The notes under the pieces: generated by a model
What the model was told of the DNA's origin: nothing
Database searches by the model: none
The model's input: the letters and a program-made list of their open reading frames with translations, nothing else
In this document: positions 1 through 12,231 of the stretch, in pieces
How the letters are laid out: each line of letters opens with the position of its first letter
How positions within the stretch are numbered: the first letter of the stretch is position 1
Program-made: the position numbers and the translations under genes
NCBI RefSeq assembly: GCF_963169125.1
Contig: NC_084793.1
Location: 45,131,578-45,195,577, forward strand
Direction of reading: 5' to 3'
Length of the DNA: 64,000 nt
Source of the DNA: Humulus lupulus
Taxonomy: Eukaryota > Streptophyta > Magnoliopsida > Rosales > Cannabaceae

Positions 1-1307
1 ATTGGGACTTCCAACACATGCAATCTCCATTTGATGTGAATACATATGAATTAGTTGACCTCATTGTATCCTTAGTTGCTGCATAGTCTGCATCTACAAA
101 ACCTTCAAGTGTAACTTTCTGATCCATCTGCTTGTATCTCAGTCCCATCTCAGTAGTTCCCTTTAGATATCTAAGTAGCCACTTAAGAGCATTCCAATGC
201 TCTAATCTGGGATTGGACATAAACCTGCTAAGAATGCTTAGAGCATGTGCTATGTCTGGTCTAGTGTTGACCATGATGTACATTAAACACCCTAGTGCCA
301 TAGCATAAGGGACTTTTGCCATTTCCTTTGTCTCCTCAATTGTCTTTGGACTTTGATCTTTTGAAAGTACAAATTATCCTCCCAGAGGTACTGAAACACT
401 CTTTGAATCCTGCATGTTGAATCTCTGAAGTACCCTCTGAATATAACTTGCTTGTTTAATATTCAGAATCCCATCTTTTATGTTCCTTGTCACTTCTATC
501 CCAAGTATCTTTTGAACATGCCCGAGCTCTTTCATTTCAAATTCCTCTTTAAGCTTGTCTTTGATTCCCTTTATCACTGTTTTGTCTTTGCCCATGATGA
601 GCATATCATCTACATACAGCAGTAAAAATACTCTTGTTGATTCCTCAAGATGCTTATAGTACAAGCAGTGATCAAATTTTGATCTTGTGAAACCAATTTC
701 CTGAACATAATTGTTGAATCTCTTGTTCCATTGTCGTGGAGATTATTTAAGGCCATACAAGGACCTTTTCAGTTTGCATACAAGCTCATTTCCCTCTTGT
801 TCCACCTGAAATCTAGGTGGTGGATGCATGTAGACCTCTTCTTCCAAATAACCATTTAGAAATGTTGTTTTTACATCTAGCAGCTCTACCTCCAGATCTT
901 GTTGAGTAGCCATAGATAACATCAGTCTTATGGTTTTATACTTTACTACAGGTGAGAACACATCAGTGTAATCAATTCCTTCCACCTGAGTAAAGCCTTT
1001 AGCCACTAACCTGACCTTAAATCTCATTGGTTCTATCATGTGTTACTCCTTCCTTTACTTTAAAAATCCACTTGCAAGCTATCACCTTCTTGTTATCTGG
1101 TTTTTCCACCAATACCCATGTGTCATTTCTGTTCAGAGAGTCCACCTCTTCTTTTATAGCTTGATTCCACTCCTTCTTGTATTTTCCTAAAGTAGCTTCT
1201 TCTATGCTTAATGGTTCTGGTATGTCATCTGTTTGAACTATAGCTAAAGCATAGGCTATCAGGTCTGCCTCAGCATATCTTGCAGGTGGGTGAATTTCTC
1301 TTCTCAC
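1..1307 (-). pseudogene. copia pol: reverse transcriptase and RNase H remnant
   Basis: The segment from 1307 carries the typical start of the copia RT domain (KEEVDSLNRNDTW, then ACKWIFKVK). From 1039 it continues in another frame with RLVAKGFTQ and SLYGLK, and from 664 with the catalytic YVDDML. Below 374 it runs into RNase H, including a DADYA motif near the window edge, so the C-terminus is missing. Damage seen: a frameshift between 1039 and 1307, an in-frame TAA at 743-745 just after SLYGLK, and another stop just below 374. RT copies element RNA into DNA in the virus-like particle and RNase H removes the RNA strand; this copy cannot make a full enzyme. Confidence 0.9.
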
Positions 1308-1456
1308 ACGATCCCTTGCTAGCTTATATCATGTTAAATCTGTGGACTGGTCTGATTGATCTTGAGCATAATCTTCACTTGGTGTGTTGCTTTGCTCATT
1401 TTCTGGTTCATATCCTTTCAATTTTATCTCAAACTCTGTCAAGTCATCATTCTTTT

Positions 1457-2703
1457 TCAATGCACCTGCCCATAAACATCACGACCTTTCTCGGCTTTCA
1501 AGTGAGGAAAATCATATTCATTAAACACTACATTTCTTGAAATTATGACCTTAGGTCTACCATTTTGATTCAAACAAATCCTATATCCTTTTGTGCCTAA
1601 AGGGTATCCAAGAAAATTTCTCTTAATGGGTCTAACATCTAGTTTGTCCTCTGTTTGGTGTGCATATGTTGCACAACCAAAAACTCTCAAGTGTTTAAGA
1701 CTAGGAGGGTTGCCATACCACATTTCATATGGGGTCTTAAGCTCTATAACATGTTTTGGGCTTTTATTTATAAGATAACTAGCAGTTGTTAAAGCCTCTC
1801 CCCAATATGACTTCCCTAGACCAGAAATAATAAGCAAACATCTCACTTTATTCAATAAGGTTATATTCATGCGTTCAGCCACTCCATTCTGTTGTGAGGT
1901 TCTAACTACAGTTCTGTGCCTTGTGATTCCATACTCATTACATAGATCATCAAACTCATTATTTATGAATTCTAATCCATTGTCAGTTTAAGTGCCTTAA
2001 GTTTAAGATTTGTTTGATTTTCTACCTGGTTTTTCCAAATTTTAAACTTCTCTAGACACTCATCTTTAGTCTTAAGAAAATATGTCCAAACACATCTACT
2101 AAAATCATCTATAATGGATAAGAAATAAAACTTACCAGAATGAGTCGAAACTCTACTTGGCCCCCACAAATCTGCATGAACATACTCCAAAACCTTCTTT
2201 GTATTGTATGTAGCAGTTGTGAATTTAATCTTGTATTGCTTTCCAAATACACATGCTTCACAGAAGGGTAATGCACAAGTCTTCAACTTGTCTATGCTCC
2301 CTTGTTTGTGAAGCTCTCTCAGCCCCTGCTCACTAATATGTCCCATCCGTTGGTGCCACAAATGCATCTCACTTTCCTGAGTCTTAACAACAGATGTTTC
2401 AGCAATGGCTACAGTTTCTCCTTCTAGTACATACAGTCCATTGATTCTCTTTCCTTTCATGATTAGTAAAGATCCGTTTGTGATCTTTGGGTTCCCATTC
2501 AAAGATTTGTAGCCATATCCTTCTTCTTCAAGAGCTCCCAAGGATATTAAATTCCTTCTCAGTTCGGGTATGTGTCTCACATTGTTGAGCACTTTCACCT
2601 CTCCATTGAACTGTCGAATTGCCACCTTTCCTAGACCAATTACCCTACAAGAAACATCATTTCCCATTAGTACTCTACCACCATTAGTTTCTTTATAATC
2701 AAA
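1457..2703 (-). pseudogene. copia pol: integrase remnant
   Basis: Reading from 2667, a GAG-pre-integrase segment leads to the zinc-binding HHCC module (WHQRMGH, then CEAC) and the first catalytic Asp in HADLWGP. The frame breaks near 1985, just before the TDNG motif that holds the second catalytic Asp, and is picked up again at 1882 (MAERMN and following), where the rest of the core and part of the C-terminal region are found down to 1457. The enzyme would insert the cDNA into the host chromosome. The region lies between protease and RT, which marks copia. There is another frame change between 1457 and 1307. Confidence 0.88.
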
Positions 2704-2706
2704 AAA

Positions 2707-3673
2707 TTAATCTAAGTTAGGACATATATGGTAAGTGCATCCTGAATCAAGGATCCACTCTTTGATATCTGATTTCTCAGATATTGAGAAAAGTTCTCCT
2801 CCTGATGAGCAGTCATCTTTGGTTTCTGCTACAGCTGCAGAATCATTATGAGACTTCATTCCTTGCTGGTGTTTGTTTTCATTATGAAATTGATTGTAGA
2901 TTGGTCTTCTCTGGTCCTGGTTTGATCTGGACCCTTGTTGATTTCTTAAAAGATTGCAAAATCTCCTAATATGTCCAGTTTTCCCACAATGATAACACTG
3001 TCTTGAGTCTTTCCCTCTTGACTTCGACCTTGAATGGTGTGATTGATTTCCTCTGGATGAGCCTCTCTTTGGATTTCTTCCTCGAACAAAGTAAGTCTCA
3101 TCTCTCCTAGTTTCTTTCTCAAGTTGTAACTTAAACTCCTTCATCTTTAAAGCTCCAAGAACATCCTCCAAAGCAATCACATCTCTGCCATACTTTATTG
3201 CTGCTTTGACTTCTTGATAGGCAATTGGTAATGATCTAAGTAAGATAATTGCTTGACTTTCTTCATCTATCTTAAGTTCAATATTAGCCAAACCAACAAT
3301 AATCTCATTAAATTTATCAATATTTTCATCTAAAGAAATAGAGGAGTTCATTCTAAATCCATATAATCTTTCAAGAAGATTTATTTTGTTCGAAATGGAT
3401 GGCTTCAGGTACAATTGTTCCAGCTTGTCCCAAAGACCCTTTGCAGTCTTTTCTGAGGTTAATTTCCTTCTTACTCCATTGGAAAGATAAATGATGATCG
3501 TGTAATAAGCCATCTCCTCCATTTCAGCGATTTCTTTTGGTTTCTTCTCTGGAAAAAGCTTTTGATCTCCGAGCACTTTAGCCACCTTTTGATGCACTAA
3601 GATACCTTTTAAACTCTCTCCATAAGGCAAAATCATTGGTGCCATCGAATTTTTCCAGTTCAAACTTTGCCAT
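2707..3673 (-). pseudogene. copia gag with start of protease
   Basis: The likely start is the ATG at 3671-3673 (MAKFELEKF), the usual copia gag opening. The longer open frame begins at 3663 in a different frame, so there is a small frameshift near 3615-3625. Gag has a CCHC zinc knuckle (CYHCGKTGHIRRFC) and a basic Ser/Arg-rich stretch before it, as expected for the RNA-binding capsid protein. The aspartic protease begins near the 3' end (WILDSGCTYH, active site DSG). An in-frame TAA at 2707-2709 cuts the reading frame soon after the active site; downstream sequence resumes in the same frame at 2703. Confidence 0.9.
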
Positions 3674-3760
3674 TGTTGACATACTTTCTTGATTGTGTTC
3701 TTGAAAAATTCTTTATGCGGAAGCTTTGAATCTTGATCTCTCCTCTTGATCGTAGAACCT

Positions 3761-3770
3761 GGCTCTGATT
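3761..3770 (-). promoter_or_regulatory. primer-binding site, initiator tRNA-Met type
   Basis: The minus strand reads AATCAGAGCC directly beside the LTR edge. This resembles the usual copia site TGGTATCAGAGCC, complementary to initiator tRNA-Met, with the first bases degraded. Confidence 0.7.
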
Positions 3771-3771
3771 T

Positions 3772-4297
3772 TGTAGGAAAACTCTTATGTTTTCTGTGGT
3801 CAAGATTCTTAGAATTTAATCAACAATGACATAAACAATTGCAATAACTAATATATCAGATTAGTTATAAAGGAAAGGTTAGTAATCAAAAGTTAAATGC
3901 AGAAAAATATAAGGAAGAACACCCAGAAATTTTATACAGGTTCGAACCAAATCAATCTGGCCTACATCCTGTTTGATCCACTATCATCATCATCAATTGA
4001 TGTAATCTCTTAATACAATTACAGTTGAGAATAAGCACTTCTAGAACTCCCAAGAACCTTTCTCTCTCTAAGGTTCTAATTTCAAACACTTTCTAACAGT
4101 TGTGTTTTTCTCTCAGTCCTCACAACACACACGCTCAAATTCTCTTTCTCTATATTCTCTCTTTCTCTCAATACAACTTATCTCCTCTTCCTTAAAAAAT
4201 GAAAGACAACAATATATATATATAGGCTGCCAAGTTAGTTGACAGCTAATACAGTTAGGTTAGTTAGGATTTGTAGGAAAGATCTCCAAACCTATCA
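3772..4297 (-). repeat. copia 5' LTR, about 526 bp
   Basis: On the minus strand it begins TGATAGG at 4297 and ends CCTACA at 3772, next to the primer-binding site. A TATA run (complement of 4213-4224) lies in the middle and would start the element transcript. The partner LTR is outside the window. Confidence 0.8.
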
Positions 4298-4577
4298 TAA
4301 AAAAAATTAAAATAAAAATATTTGAAAAAAAAAGTCATTACACTATACTTAGAAATCTAAATGAGATATAGAATATATTAAGTATTAAGAATAGTAAACA
4401 CTAATAACATAGAATACATTATTTATACTTAAAAAATTAATAAGAATATAATATAATGTATTAAAGATTCTAAATTCAAATTTGATATATTATATATCTA
4501 TGCTTGTTTAAATTAATTAATATATACACTATAATGTATTAAAGATTGTAAATACTATACGATACATTATATATTTA
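4298..4577. other. AT-rich spacer with a short direct repeat
   Basis: Very AT-rich, no coding potential. A stretch near 4452-4501 is repeated imperfectly near 4531-4580 (both contain ATAATGTATTAAAGATT). It separates the copia LTR from the next LTR. Confidence 0.6.
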
Positions 4578-5302
4578 TGTTGTACCCTAAAAATAAGCGT
4601 GGATTCAATCACTCAGCTAGGGGTACAACTAGCAGATAAACACGTGGAAAAAGCAGGCGAGTAGAACATCTAGCTAATATTGATGTGAGCAGCTCGAGTT
4701 AGGACTTGGTAGTGCGACATGCAGATAATCTCCAGATTGTCTCGCAGGAAAACAATCCAGTTCGAGACATGTAATGGCCAGATCACCTTTAGGGTGCTCT
4801 GAACTAAAGTTCGTACACTCTTCGATTACCAGCTCGATGAAGACATTTAGCTCGTGGAAACCTGGTCATGACACCGAGTGAAGGATCCCGAAAGACTTGG
4901 AGGTTCTTTATACACTTCTTAATGCCCATGTTGTATTACATATTTATTGCCCGATATGACATGAGTAATTTCCATAGGCAATCGTATCCCTATGTAAATG
5001 TAAATTATCTTGAATAATTGTTTACCATATTTATACACACGATTACCCAAACCTGTCCAGGAATATCCACTATACATATCAAGGATAATGGATAGGAAAA
5101 GGGACTACGTTTTGTAATACAAAAACCCTGCAGAAATTGTGAGAGAATAATAATATTGTCTCGTGGACTAGGTGGATTTTAACCACTGAACCACGTAAAA
5201 TTGTGAGTGTGATAAGTTTTTCATATAATTCATTACAAAAGAGCACTAATAACTTTCTTATTGGATGTCTTAATCTACTGTTGGAGAAAAACCGCGTCAA
5301 CA
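4578..5302 (+). repeat. 5' LTR of element A, about 725 bp
   Basis: It ends GCGTCAACA at 5302. The start is TG at 4578 or 4581; the exact base is uncertain. The right half (about 5040-5210) is closely similar to 47040-47215 in the right LTR of element C, including TGGATTTTAACCACTGAACC. The TATA box expected near 5070 is degraded. Confidence 0.75.
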
Positions 5303-5305
5303 ATT

Positions 5306-5323
5306 TGGTGCTTTCGTTGAGAG
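5306..5323 (+). promoter_or_regulatory. putative primer-binding site of A
   Basis: TGGTGCTTTCGTTGAGAG begins 3 bases after the LTR. The same 18-base block, with one change, follows the LTRs of B and F. Confidence 0.7.
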
Positions 5324-5385
5324 TTCATTAGTGCTTAATCCTTTACAAGTTTCATTCAACATTCATCACGGTGGTCATCCGATCA

Positions 5386-7880
5386 ATGCACGACAATGAA
5401 ATGGACCAGCCTGGTGACCAAGAGGCACATCATACGGTCGTTCCCACTAGAACAGGCCCCGACGTTCAGCAATGCCCTGGAAAGCTACAGGTAAGCCAAG
5501 ACGATACTGAGAGTTTAACATCACGCCCACCAAATCCTAATCCAAGAAATCTAACAACCATCGAGATGGAGAATGCCCAATTAAGGAGCCATATCGCTTA
5601 GGCTAATAGGCAGATTGAAGAGGTCTTGGCTCGGTTACCCCTCTAGCAACCAATGTCAATGTCGAAAAGAGCCAAGTGGGTCCCATAGATCCCACAGGAA
5701 TAACCGACCTAATCCTAGTCGTTCTATCAGAACCGCAACTCCGAGCTCTGTACCTTCAGAGCGAAATCAGCAGACTTCTCAACTTGTTAATCATCACAAG
5801 AACAACCATCCCCATATTAGTCGATCGGTCAGAACTGCGACCCCCAGCTCCGTGCCTTCCGAATAGATTCCAAGGAATGTTCACAACAACCAGACAAGGC
5901 GAGCTAGGAAAAATTCACGGAGACAAAACGCCCCAGTGAATCCACCTGCGTCGTGATCAGAACCACAAGCACAGAGGACTCGGGAGATCGAGGTAGAATC
6001 AAGATGGGTTAATTTAGTCCAACTTGATGGGACAAGGATAGCCTTGCTGATAAGACACCCACCATCATCGGTTAGACATCCAACACCACTGCGCCCATAG
6101 AGAGACGCTCCAGATCATGGGAATAGCAGGAGAAATCCTCCCCCATGAGTGGACATCTACGTCCCACAAGCTCGCACTGATAATCCAGGTCCTCAATCTC
6201 AGCCGCGGGTCGTAAGTTTTGCTAATGGAAGTTACTAGACGGGGAGCCAGCGTGGAGGCAGGTCTAAAAGAGACCTGAGAAATCATCTGAGTTCCGCACA
6301 AAGTCCTCATTCTGATCCACATCCTGACCTGCGTGACCATCTAAATTCATAAAGGAGGTATCCAGCTCGCAATGATGATATGATTTATACTCAGCATGGG
6401 GGAGGTCCATCTATCGTGCGAGACAATGGGAATGTCCCACCTAACCAAGCTCGAACTTGGAGGGAAAACAACCCATCAAACGTGTACAATAGGATGGGGC
6501 TGGCGACCAGCCTCTAACTAACCTAGAGACCAAAGATCCAACCCTCGAGCGACTAACCTTGATGGAGGAGCAGATGACGAAGCTTTTATCTGGAAAAGGA
6601 ATTGATGATTGTGATTCTGATGAGGAGCTCAAGCCTTTCGCCCCAAACATTGCAGCAGCTCTGCATCCTATTGGCTTTAGGATGCCGAACATGCCTGCAT
6701 TTGATGGAAACTCAGATCCTATGTTCAATACGTTGATGATGGCCCACTATGTTGGGTTTGACCTAAGATGTATTTTGTTCCCTACAACTCTGACCGGACC
6801 TGCCAGACAGTAGTTCAATAAATACAAAAGACATTCGATCATCTTGTGGAAGAAGTTGTCTTCCGAGTTTAAGAGAGTGTTTCGAGCTTCAAAGGAAATG
6901 CGCGTAGAGGCCGAATCATTGGCCAACATAAAACAACAACCTGGTGAGTCCTTGAAAGCATATCTGAGCAGGTTTACCAACGTTGTAGCACGAGCTAGAG
7001 ATGTTGATGATAGCTTCAAGCTCATGGAAATGAGAATGGAATCTTGGTAGGATGCGATTTATGGCAGGAGCTCTAGCAAAAATGAGTTAAAAGTGTAGAT
7101 GAGTTCTTGGCCTGGGCTTGGGAATGGATAAACTTAGAAGAGGCACAGTCTGCTGTCGCAAGAACTAGCCAGATCCCCATTCAACCCGCTGGAGCGGTGA
7201 CAGATGTTGCAGCTACGGCTCAACCTGTTACCCAGAATAACCAGGTGGGAAATGATAAGAGGAAAGAGAATAGTGAAGGCGACTAGAGCGACACAAAGAA
7301 GAACAAGCCCGGGGAAAAATTCAAGCCAATCTATGCCACCTACACTAACTTGACAGATACACGGGGGCATATTTTTTTGGCGAACTCTAATCGCCTTCCG
7401 TGGAAGAAACCAGAGCCATTAAGGCAGCAGAGGGTGAAGAGAGATCCCTCTAAGTTTTGTCGATAATATAATGACATCGACCGTAACACTAATGATTACC
7501 GACAATTGAAGGACAAGATCAAAATTCTCTTTCGGGCTGGATTGTTAGCTCAGTATGACAGAAACCAAGTCGTTCCCAATCAATCAACCAGGCAGAATTC
7601 TCGTCCAGCTTCAGAAACTCCGATAGGTCATTCTAGAGCTCAGACAAATTAGGGGAACCAAGTTGACCCTCCTCCAATAGTAGGAGGAGATATAACCACT
7701 ATTTCCAGAGGACTTCATTTGGCGGGCACGAGTAGTGGGGCCCTAAAGAGGTATATACAGGAGCTGAACACTCACAACAACATTGAATTTATCCCGGAGC
7801 AACGATTATCAAAACAACAGCGGTTGGTAAAACAACCAATAATTTTCACGAAAGAGGACGCCAGCCACGGTTCAGTTCCC
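5386..7880 (+). pseudogene. gag of element A, decayed
   Basis: The first ATG after the primer site is at 5386 (MHDNEMDQ). A poorly conserved N-terminal part full of stops is followed from about 6559 by a capsid-like gag domain (MPNMPAFDG, then LANIKQQPGESLKAYLSRF). A zinc-knuckle remnant sits near 7457-7500 (KFCR, then a stop), with its metal-binding residues damaged. Stops include TAG at 5599-5601 and TAG at 6811-6813, the latter where the family has a Trp. The related copy in E (49366-50350) aligns along its length. Gag would form the particle shell; this copy cannot. Confidence 0.82.
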
Positions 7881-7884
7881 ACAT

Positions 7885-8482
7885 AATGACTCACTGGCGG
7901 TAACTGTTCAACTCGCCAACCGAAGGGTACGAAGGATATTGGTTGATAACAAGAGCTCAGTAAATGTGCTATTCCGGTCCACCCTAGAAAAGATGGGATT
8001 ATCTGTAATCGATCTTAAGGCAACCTCAATGACATTGTATGGATTCTCAGATGAAGGAACAACAGCCATAGGGACTATCAAAATGGTGGTTACGCTAGGG
8101 ATGATACGTGAGATGTTTCCAAAATACTTGAGTTCATCGTAATCGATTGTTCGGCTGCATATAACGCAATTTTGGGACGACCCGCGCTGATGATTTTTGA
8201 GGCCATCACCTCGATCTGACACCTGTCGATGAAGCTTCCCTTAACTTCAGGTATATGAACCGTGAGAGGAGATCAACTTGCTACCAAATAATGCTACACC
8301 ATTTCCATGAAGGGAAAATCACAACCCGGGCAACAGGCAATGGTCATAGTCTAGGGAGGAGAGGAGCCCCGAGTAATGGAAGTTACCCATGGGGCGGAAG
8401 AACCTCTAGAAGGAAATAACAAGGTCGCCCAACATGACGACATTAATCCATGATTAGGCGAGGATAGGTCTGAGCTCCAGGT
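7885..8482 (+). pseudogene. aspartic protease and linker of element A
   Basis: From about 7939 the sequence reads VDNKSSVNVLFRSTLEKMG, the Tat-type retropepsin core. The usual Gly of the D-x-G active site is Lys here, so it should be inactive even apart from the stops. The flap-like segment LYGFSDEGTTAIG follows. From about 8160 a frame change leads to the acidic linker that in related elements precedes RT. The linker stops abruptly near 8482, where chromovirus RT begins. Confidence 0.78.
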
Positions 8483-9225
8483 TCTACAGAGACTAAGATA
8501 GCACAGATTGTTTGTAAAGTTCAAGAAATGTGAGTTCTGGTTATCCCAGGTATCTTTCCTTGGGCACATTGTCAGTAAATAAGGGATTAAAGTAGATCCA
8601 GCCAAGATTGAGGCGGTCAGAGATTGGCCAAGGCCAAAGAATGCTTCTGAGGTTAGAAGTTTCCTTGGGTTGGCAGGTTATTACAGACGTTTCGTGGAAG
8701 GGTTCTCTAAGATTGCTACTTCGTTGACTGAGCTGACACGCCAGAATCAGAAGTTTGTGTGGTCAGACAGGTGTGAGAACAGCTTCCAGGATTTGAAATA
8801 GAGGTTGATTACAGCTCCAGTTCTGAGTCTTCCAACAGATTAGGAGAATTTTGTGATATACTGTGATGCCTCACATCAAGGTTTGGGTTGTGTCTTGATG
8901 TAGTCAGAGAAGGTGATTGCTTATGCTTCACGTCAGCTGAAGGAGTATGAACAGAGATATCCCACCCATGATTTGGAGTTGGCGGCTGTGGTCTTTGCTT
9001 TGAAGGTATGAAGATATTACCTTTATGGGGAGAAGTGTGAGATCTATACTAACCACAAGAGCTTGAAGTACTTCTTCACACAGAAAGACCTGAATATGAC
9101 ACAAAGGCATTGGATGGAGTTAGTAAAAGATTATGACTGTGAGATCTTATATCATCCAGGAATGGCCAACGTGGTCGTTGATGCTTTAAGCCAGAAGGGT
9201 CTAGGACAGATGTATAGTGCAAGGC
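8483..9225 (+). pseudogene. chromovirus RT C-terminal part and RNase H
   Basis: The sequence enters RT after the catalytic region: KFKKCEFWLSQVSFLGHIVS, then [20 protein letters not shown]. RNase H follows, with YCDASHQGLG (first catalytic Asp), [19 protein letters not shown] and [16 protein letters not shown]. Five or more in-frame stops interrupt it, several at positions that are Gln or Trp in the family (for example after LGCVLM and after ALKV). It would have copied element RNA, but the first two-thirds of RT, including the YxDD centre, are missing. Confidence 0.88.
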
Positions 9226-10732
9226 TGATAGCCAGAGAGTTAGCAGAGGATATGACTAGAGCTGGGATAGAGTTGCTGGTGGTACAGTTGGCCAATATTA
9301 TGCTACATTCTACACTATTGGAAAGAATCAAGGAGGGTCAGTTGGGTGATCCACAGCTGATCAAGATTAGAGAGGATGTTTTAGCTGGAGTGTCCAGAGA
9401 TTATACAGTGTCTGAGATAAGCTTGTTGAGATACAAGGGTCGAATATGTGTTCTGTTAGACACTACTATGAGACGAGAGATTCTAGATGAATCTCATACT
9501 ACACCTTATTCTTTGCATCCAGGCACCACGAAGATGTACCAGGATGTGAGATCATTGTATTGGTGGCATGGGATGAAGAGGGATGTAGTAGAGTATGTGG
9601 CTAAGTGTTTGACATGTCAACAGGTCAAGGCTGAGTATCAGAAGCCAGCAAGGTTATTGCAGCCTCTAGACATCCCAGAGTGGAAATAGGAAGACATCAC
9701 GATGGATTTCGTGGTGGGGTGCCCAGGACTGTGGGTCAACATGATTCAGTATGGGTTATTGTGGATCGTTATACCAAGTTAGCTCACTTCTTACCAGTGA
9801 GGACTACATATACAGTTGACCAGTACACAGATCTCTATGTGAGAGAGATCGTGCGCCTCCATGGAGCACCGAGGTCGATCGTGTCAGATCGGGACCCTAC
9901 TTTTACTTCTAAGTTCTAGGGGAGTTTACAGAAGGCCATAGGAACACAGTTGAAGTTCAGTACTGCTTATCATCCTCGGACAGATGGATAATCTGAGAAG
10001 ACAATTTAGATATTAGAGGAGATGCTGTGAGCATGTGTGCTGGACTTTGGTGGATCCTGGAGTAAGTATATACCTTTGATTGAGTTTTCCTACAACAATA
10101 GTTATCAGTCGACCATTGGGGTGGCACCTTATGAGATGTTGTATGGTAGGAAATGCATATCTCCCATTCATTGGGATGAGAGGAGATACTTGGATCCTGA
10201 GGAAGTTCAGAGGACCAGTGAGGCCATTGAGAAGATTAGAGCTCGGATGCTCACTTCTCAAAGCAGACAAAAAAGTTATGCAGATCCCAAACGCAGGAAC
10301 GTGGAGTTCCAGGTGGGAGACTATGTCTTCCTTAGAGTCTCGCCATGGAAATGGGTGAGAAGATTTGGGAAGAAGGACAAGCTGAGCCCTAGATATGTAG
10401 GTCCATTTGAGATCCTGGAGAGGATTGGTCAGGTGGCTTACAGGTTGGCCTTACCACCGGCATTGTCGGCCGTGCATAACATATTTCATGTTTCAGCTCT
10501 TCGAAGGTATGATTCTGATGTGACTCATGTTTTGAGTTGCGAAGATCTAGAGCTTGAGGCAGATCTCTCCTATGAGGAACAACCAGTTCCGATACTTGAC
10601 AAAAAACACAAGGTCCTTAGGAATAAAATGATACCTTTGGTTAAGGTATTATGGAGGAACAACAAGGTCGAGGAAGCGACTTGGGAGCTGGAGTCAGATA
10701 TGCAGAATCAGTATCTCGAGTTGCTCAGGTAA
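9226..10732 (+). pseudogene. chromovirus integrase with C-terminal chromodomain
   Basis: HHCC zinc module: LHPGTTKMY with WWHGMKRDV, then CLTCQQVK. The catalytic core includes MDFVVG (first Asp), SIVSDRDPTF (second Asp), and a TDG-stop-SEK stretch near 9985-10000 where the Glu lies. A GPF motif (YVGPFEILERIGQVAYRL) precedes the C-terminal chromodomain (KVLWRNNKVEEATWE), ending in a TAG or TAA stop at about 10730. Chromodomains of this family are thought to steer insertion to heterochromatin. Stops near 9687, 9919, 9990, 10008 and 10028 inactivate it. The final stretch from 10037 to 10732 is fully open. Confidence 0.92.
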
Positions 10733-10753
10733 ATTTCGTCCTCGAAATTTTTA

Positions 10754-10767
10754 TAAGGAGGGGATAG
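10754..10767 (+). promoter_or_regulatory. polypurine tract
   Basis: AAGGAGGGGATAG lies immediately before the LTR start TGTAATG at 10769. It is the usual start site for plus-strand DNA synthesis. Confidence 0.75.
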
Positions 10768-10768
10768 T

Positions 10769-12231
10769 TGTAATGCCCCAAAATCCCTAATGAGGTTTTA
10801 ATGGTCAGATTAGTAGGCTGGGAGGGCCATAATTGATTTATTATGCCATTAAATGATTATATGCATGTTTATGTGAATTATATTATTATATGATGATAAA
10901 TGCATGCATGTGGTTCCATTTTTCGTTATAAGGGTATTTTGGTAATTTGGCCCGTTGAGGGCATATTTATATATTTTCATGCATGTTGGAGAATTGTTGA
11001 TGGGGCCACATTAGAATGTGGATTTGTTCGAGCTATTCAACATGAGACGATCTTTGTATACTAGTTAGCGGTTTGGTCATAACGGGGTTCATTTCGGGGC
11101 TCGGGTGAGTCTCGGGGTAATTTGATGATTAGTGAATTACCAGGAATTAAAGGGTAATGGGATATGATTTATTAGCATTTGAGAATATTGGGAATAACAG
11201 GAATTTGAGGAAGTTAATTATGATTAACGGGATTAGAGAAGAAAGGACGGTTTTACCCTTGTTAGCCTTAAGAGGGAATTTAATGACCTAGGGGCATTTT
11301 GGTCATTTGACCAAGGATATATGTGAACTAGAGAAGGCTGTAGAAAACTTAAACCAAAACAGAGCTTCTTCATCTTCCTCTCCCGCTCATCATTTGTCCT
11401 TCTTCTTCCTTTGAATTTTTGAAGTTCCAATTGAGGATTCAAGCTAAGGAAGTAAGCCTTGCGGGTCTAGGAAGGTGTTCTACCATTGACGAGGATTCCA
11501 TCTTTAGCTTGAGGTAAGATTCTAGCTATGGAAACTCTGGTTTTTACTCTGTTTTCATTTGATTTTCAGCTGGAATTTTGGAGTTGATAGTTGAGAATTC
11601 AAGGAAGTTTTTAGCAAAGATTGATTGGGTTTTGATGCCTAGGACTTGTAGAATGGGATCTTGGGTTCATTTGTGAGTTTAACTGAGGTTTGGAGTCAGT
11701 TTTTGAAGATTGGAAAGTGGAGAAGTCAAAGGGGAAAAACCAGGGCTGAATCACCCTAGTTCTAGAGCTACAACGATGTCCAGGGGGGCAGCGCTACCAT
11801 GTTTTTCCAAGTTCCTATTTTGGGTACTTTTGAGGGTTTTTGGCTTGGGGGTTCAATTCCTAAGGCTCGGGATTGAATCTACTAACCGTTTGAGTATGAT
11901 TCGAGGTCCCGGGAGTGAGGTTTAGGTCAAGAACCTTTTATTGTTGATTTTATTGATGGAGTTCCATATTTGGTTATGACTAGGTGACCGCTAAGGGATC
12001 GTTCTTTTATTATTTCATGCTCGAACCAGAGGTAAGAAAACTGCACCCAGTATGTGACATGCATGGTTATTAATGAGGCATGTTGAGTGCTCTAAATGTG
12101 GACATTGATTGCATTTTAAATGCTTAGTAATCTTTCTTACTTGTGAGTGGCATGACTTATTAGTCAGAATCGGCAATGGTGTCAGTATTGGCTGTGAAGC
12201 TGTGACTCATTAGTCAAGTTCGGCAATAGTA
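10769..12231 (+). repeat. chromovirus 3' LTR, left portion
   Basis: It begins TGTAATGCCCCAAAATCC. It aligns over its whole length with the reverse complement of the solo LTR at 57991-60782, and the alignment breaks at about 12231 and resumes at 27501. No gene inside; open frames here are not supported. Confidence 0.88.

Larger units (their letters stand above)
1..4297 (-). mobile_element. Ty1/copia LTR retrotransposon, 3' end outside window
   Basis: The minus strand reads, from right to left, LTR, primer-binding site, gag, protease, integrase, reverse transcriptase and RNase H. Integrase before RT is the copia order. The gag and integrase look like the Tork/TNT1-type lineage, judged by eye. 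The 3' LTR is beyond base 1, so neither LTR divergence nor the target duplication can be read; the right flank begins TAAAA at 4298. Several stops and frameshifts make this an inactive copy. Confidence 0.93.
4578..8482 (+). mobile_element. Tat-type gypsy element 'A', 5' part
   Basis: LTR, primer-binding site, gag and protease of a plus-strand Tat-like element follow in order. The sequence then switches near 8482 to an unrelated chromovirus pol. The gag and protease match those of element E (48475 onward), and the LTR matches the right LTR of element C (46631-47322), so A, C and E appear to be one family. Many stops; inactive. Confidence 0.85.

Noticed and set aside
4298..4577. AT-rich spacer considered as scaffold attachment or replication origin
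   Set aside because: Base composition alone does not support it; no specific motif seen.
8483..10732. Chromovirus pol considered as an endogenous pararetrovirus
   Set aside because: It has integrase with HHCC and a chromodomain, plus an LTR and polypurine tract, which pararetroviruses lack.
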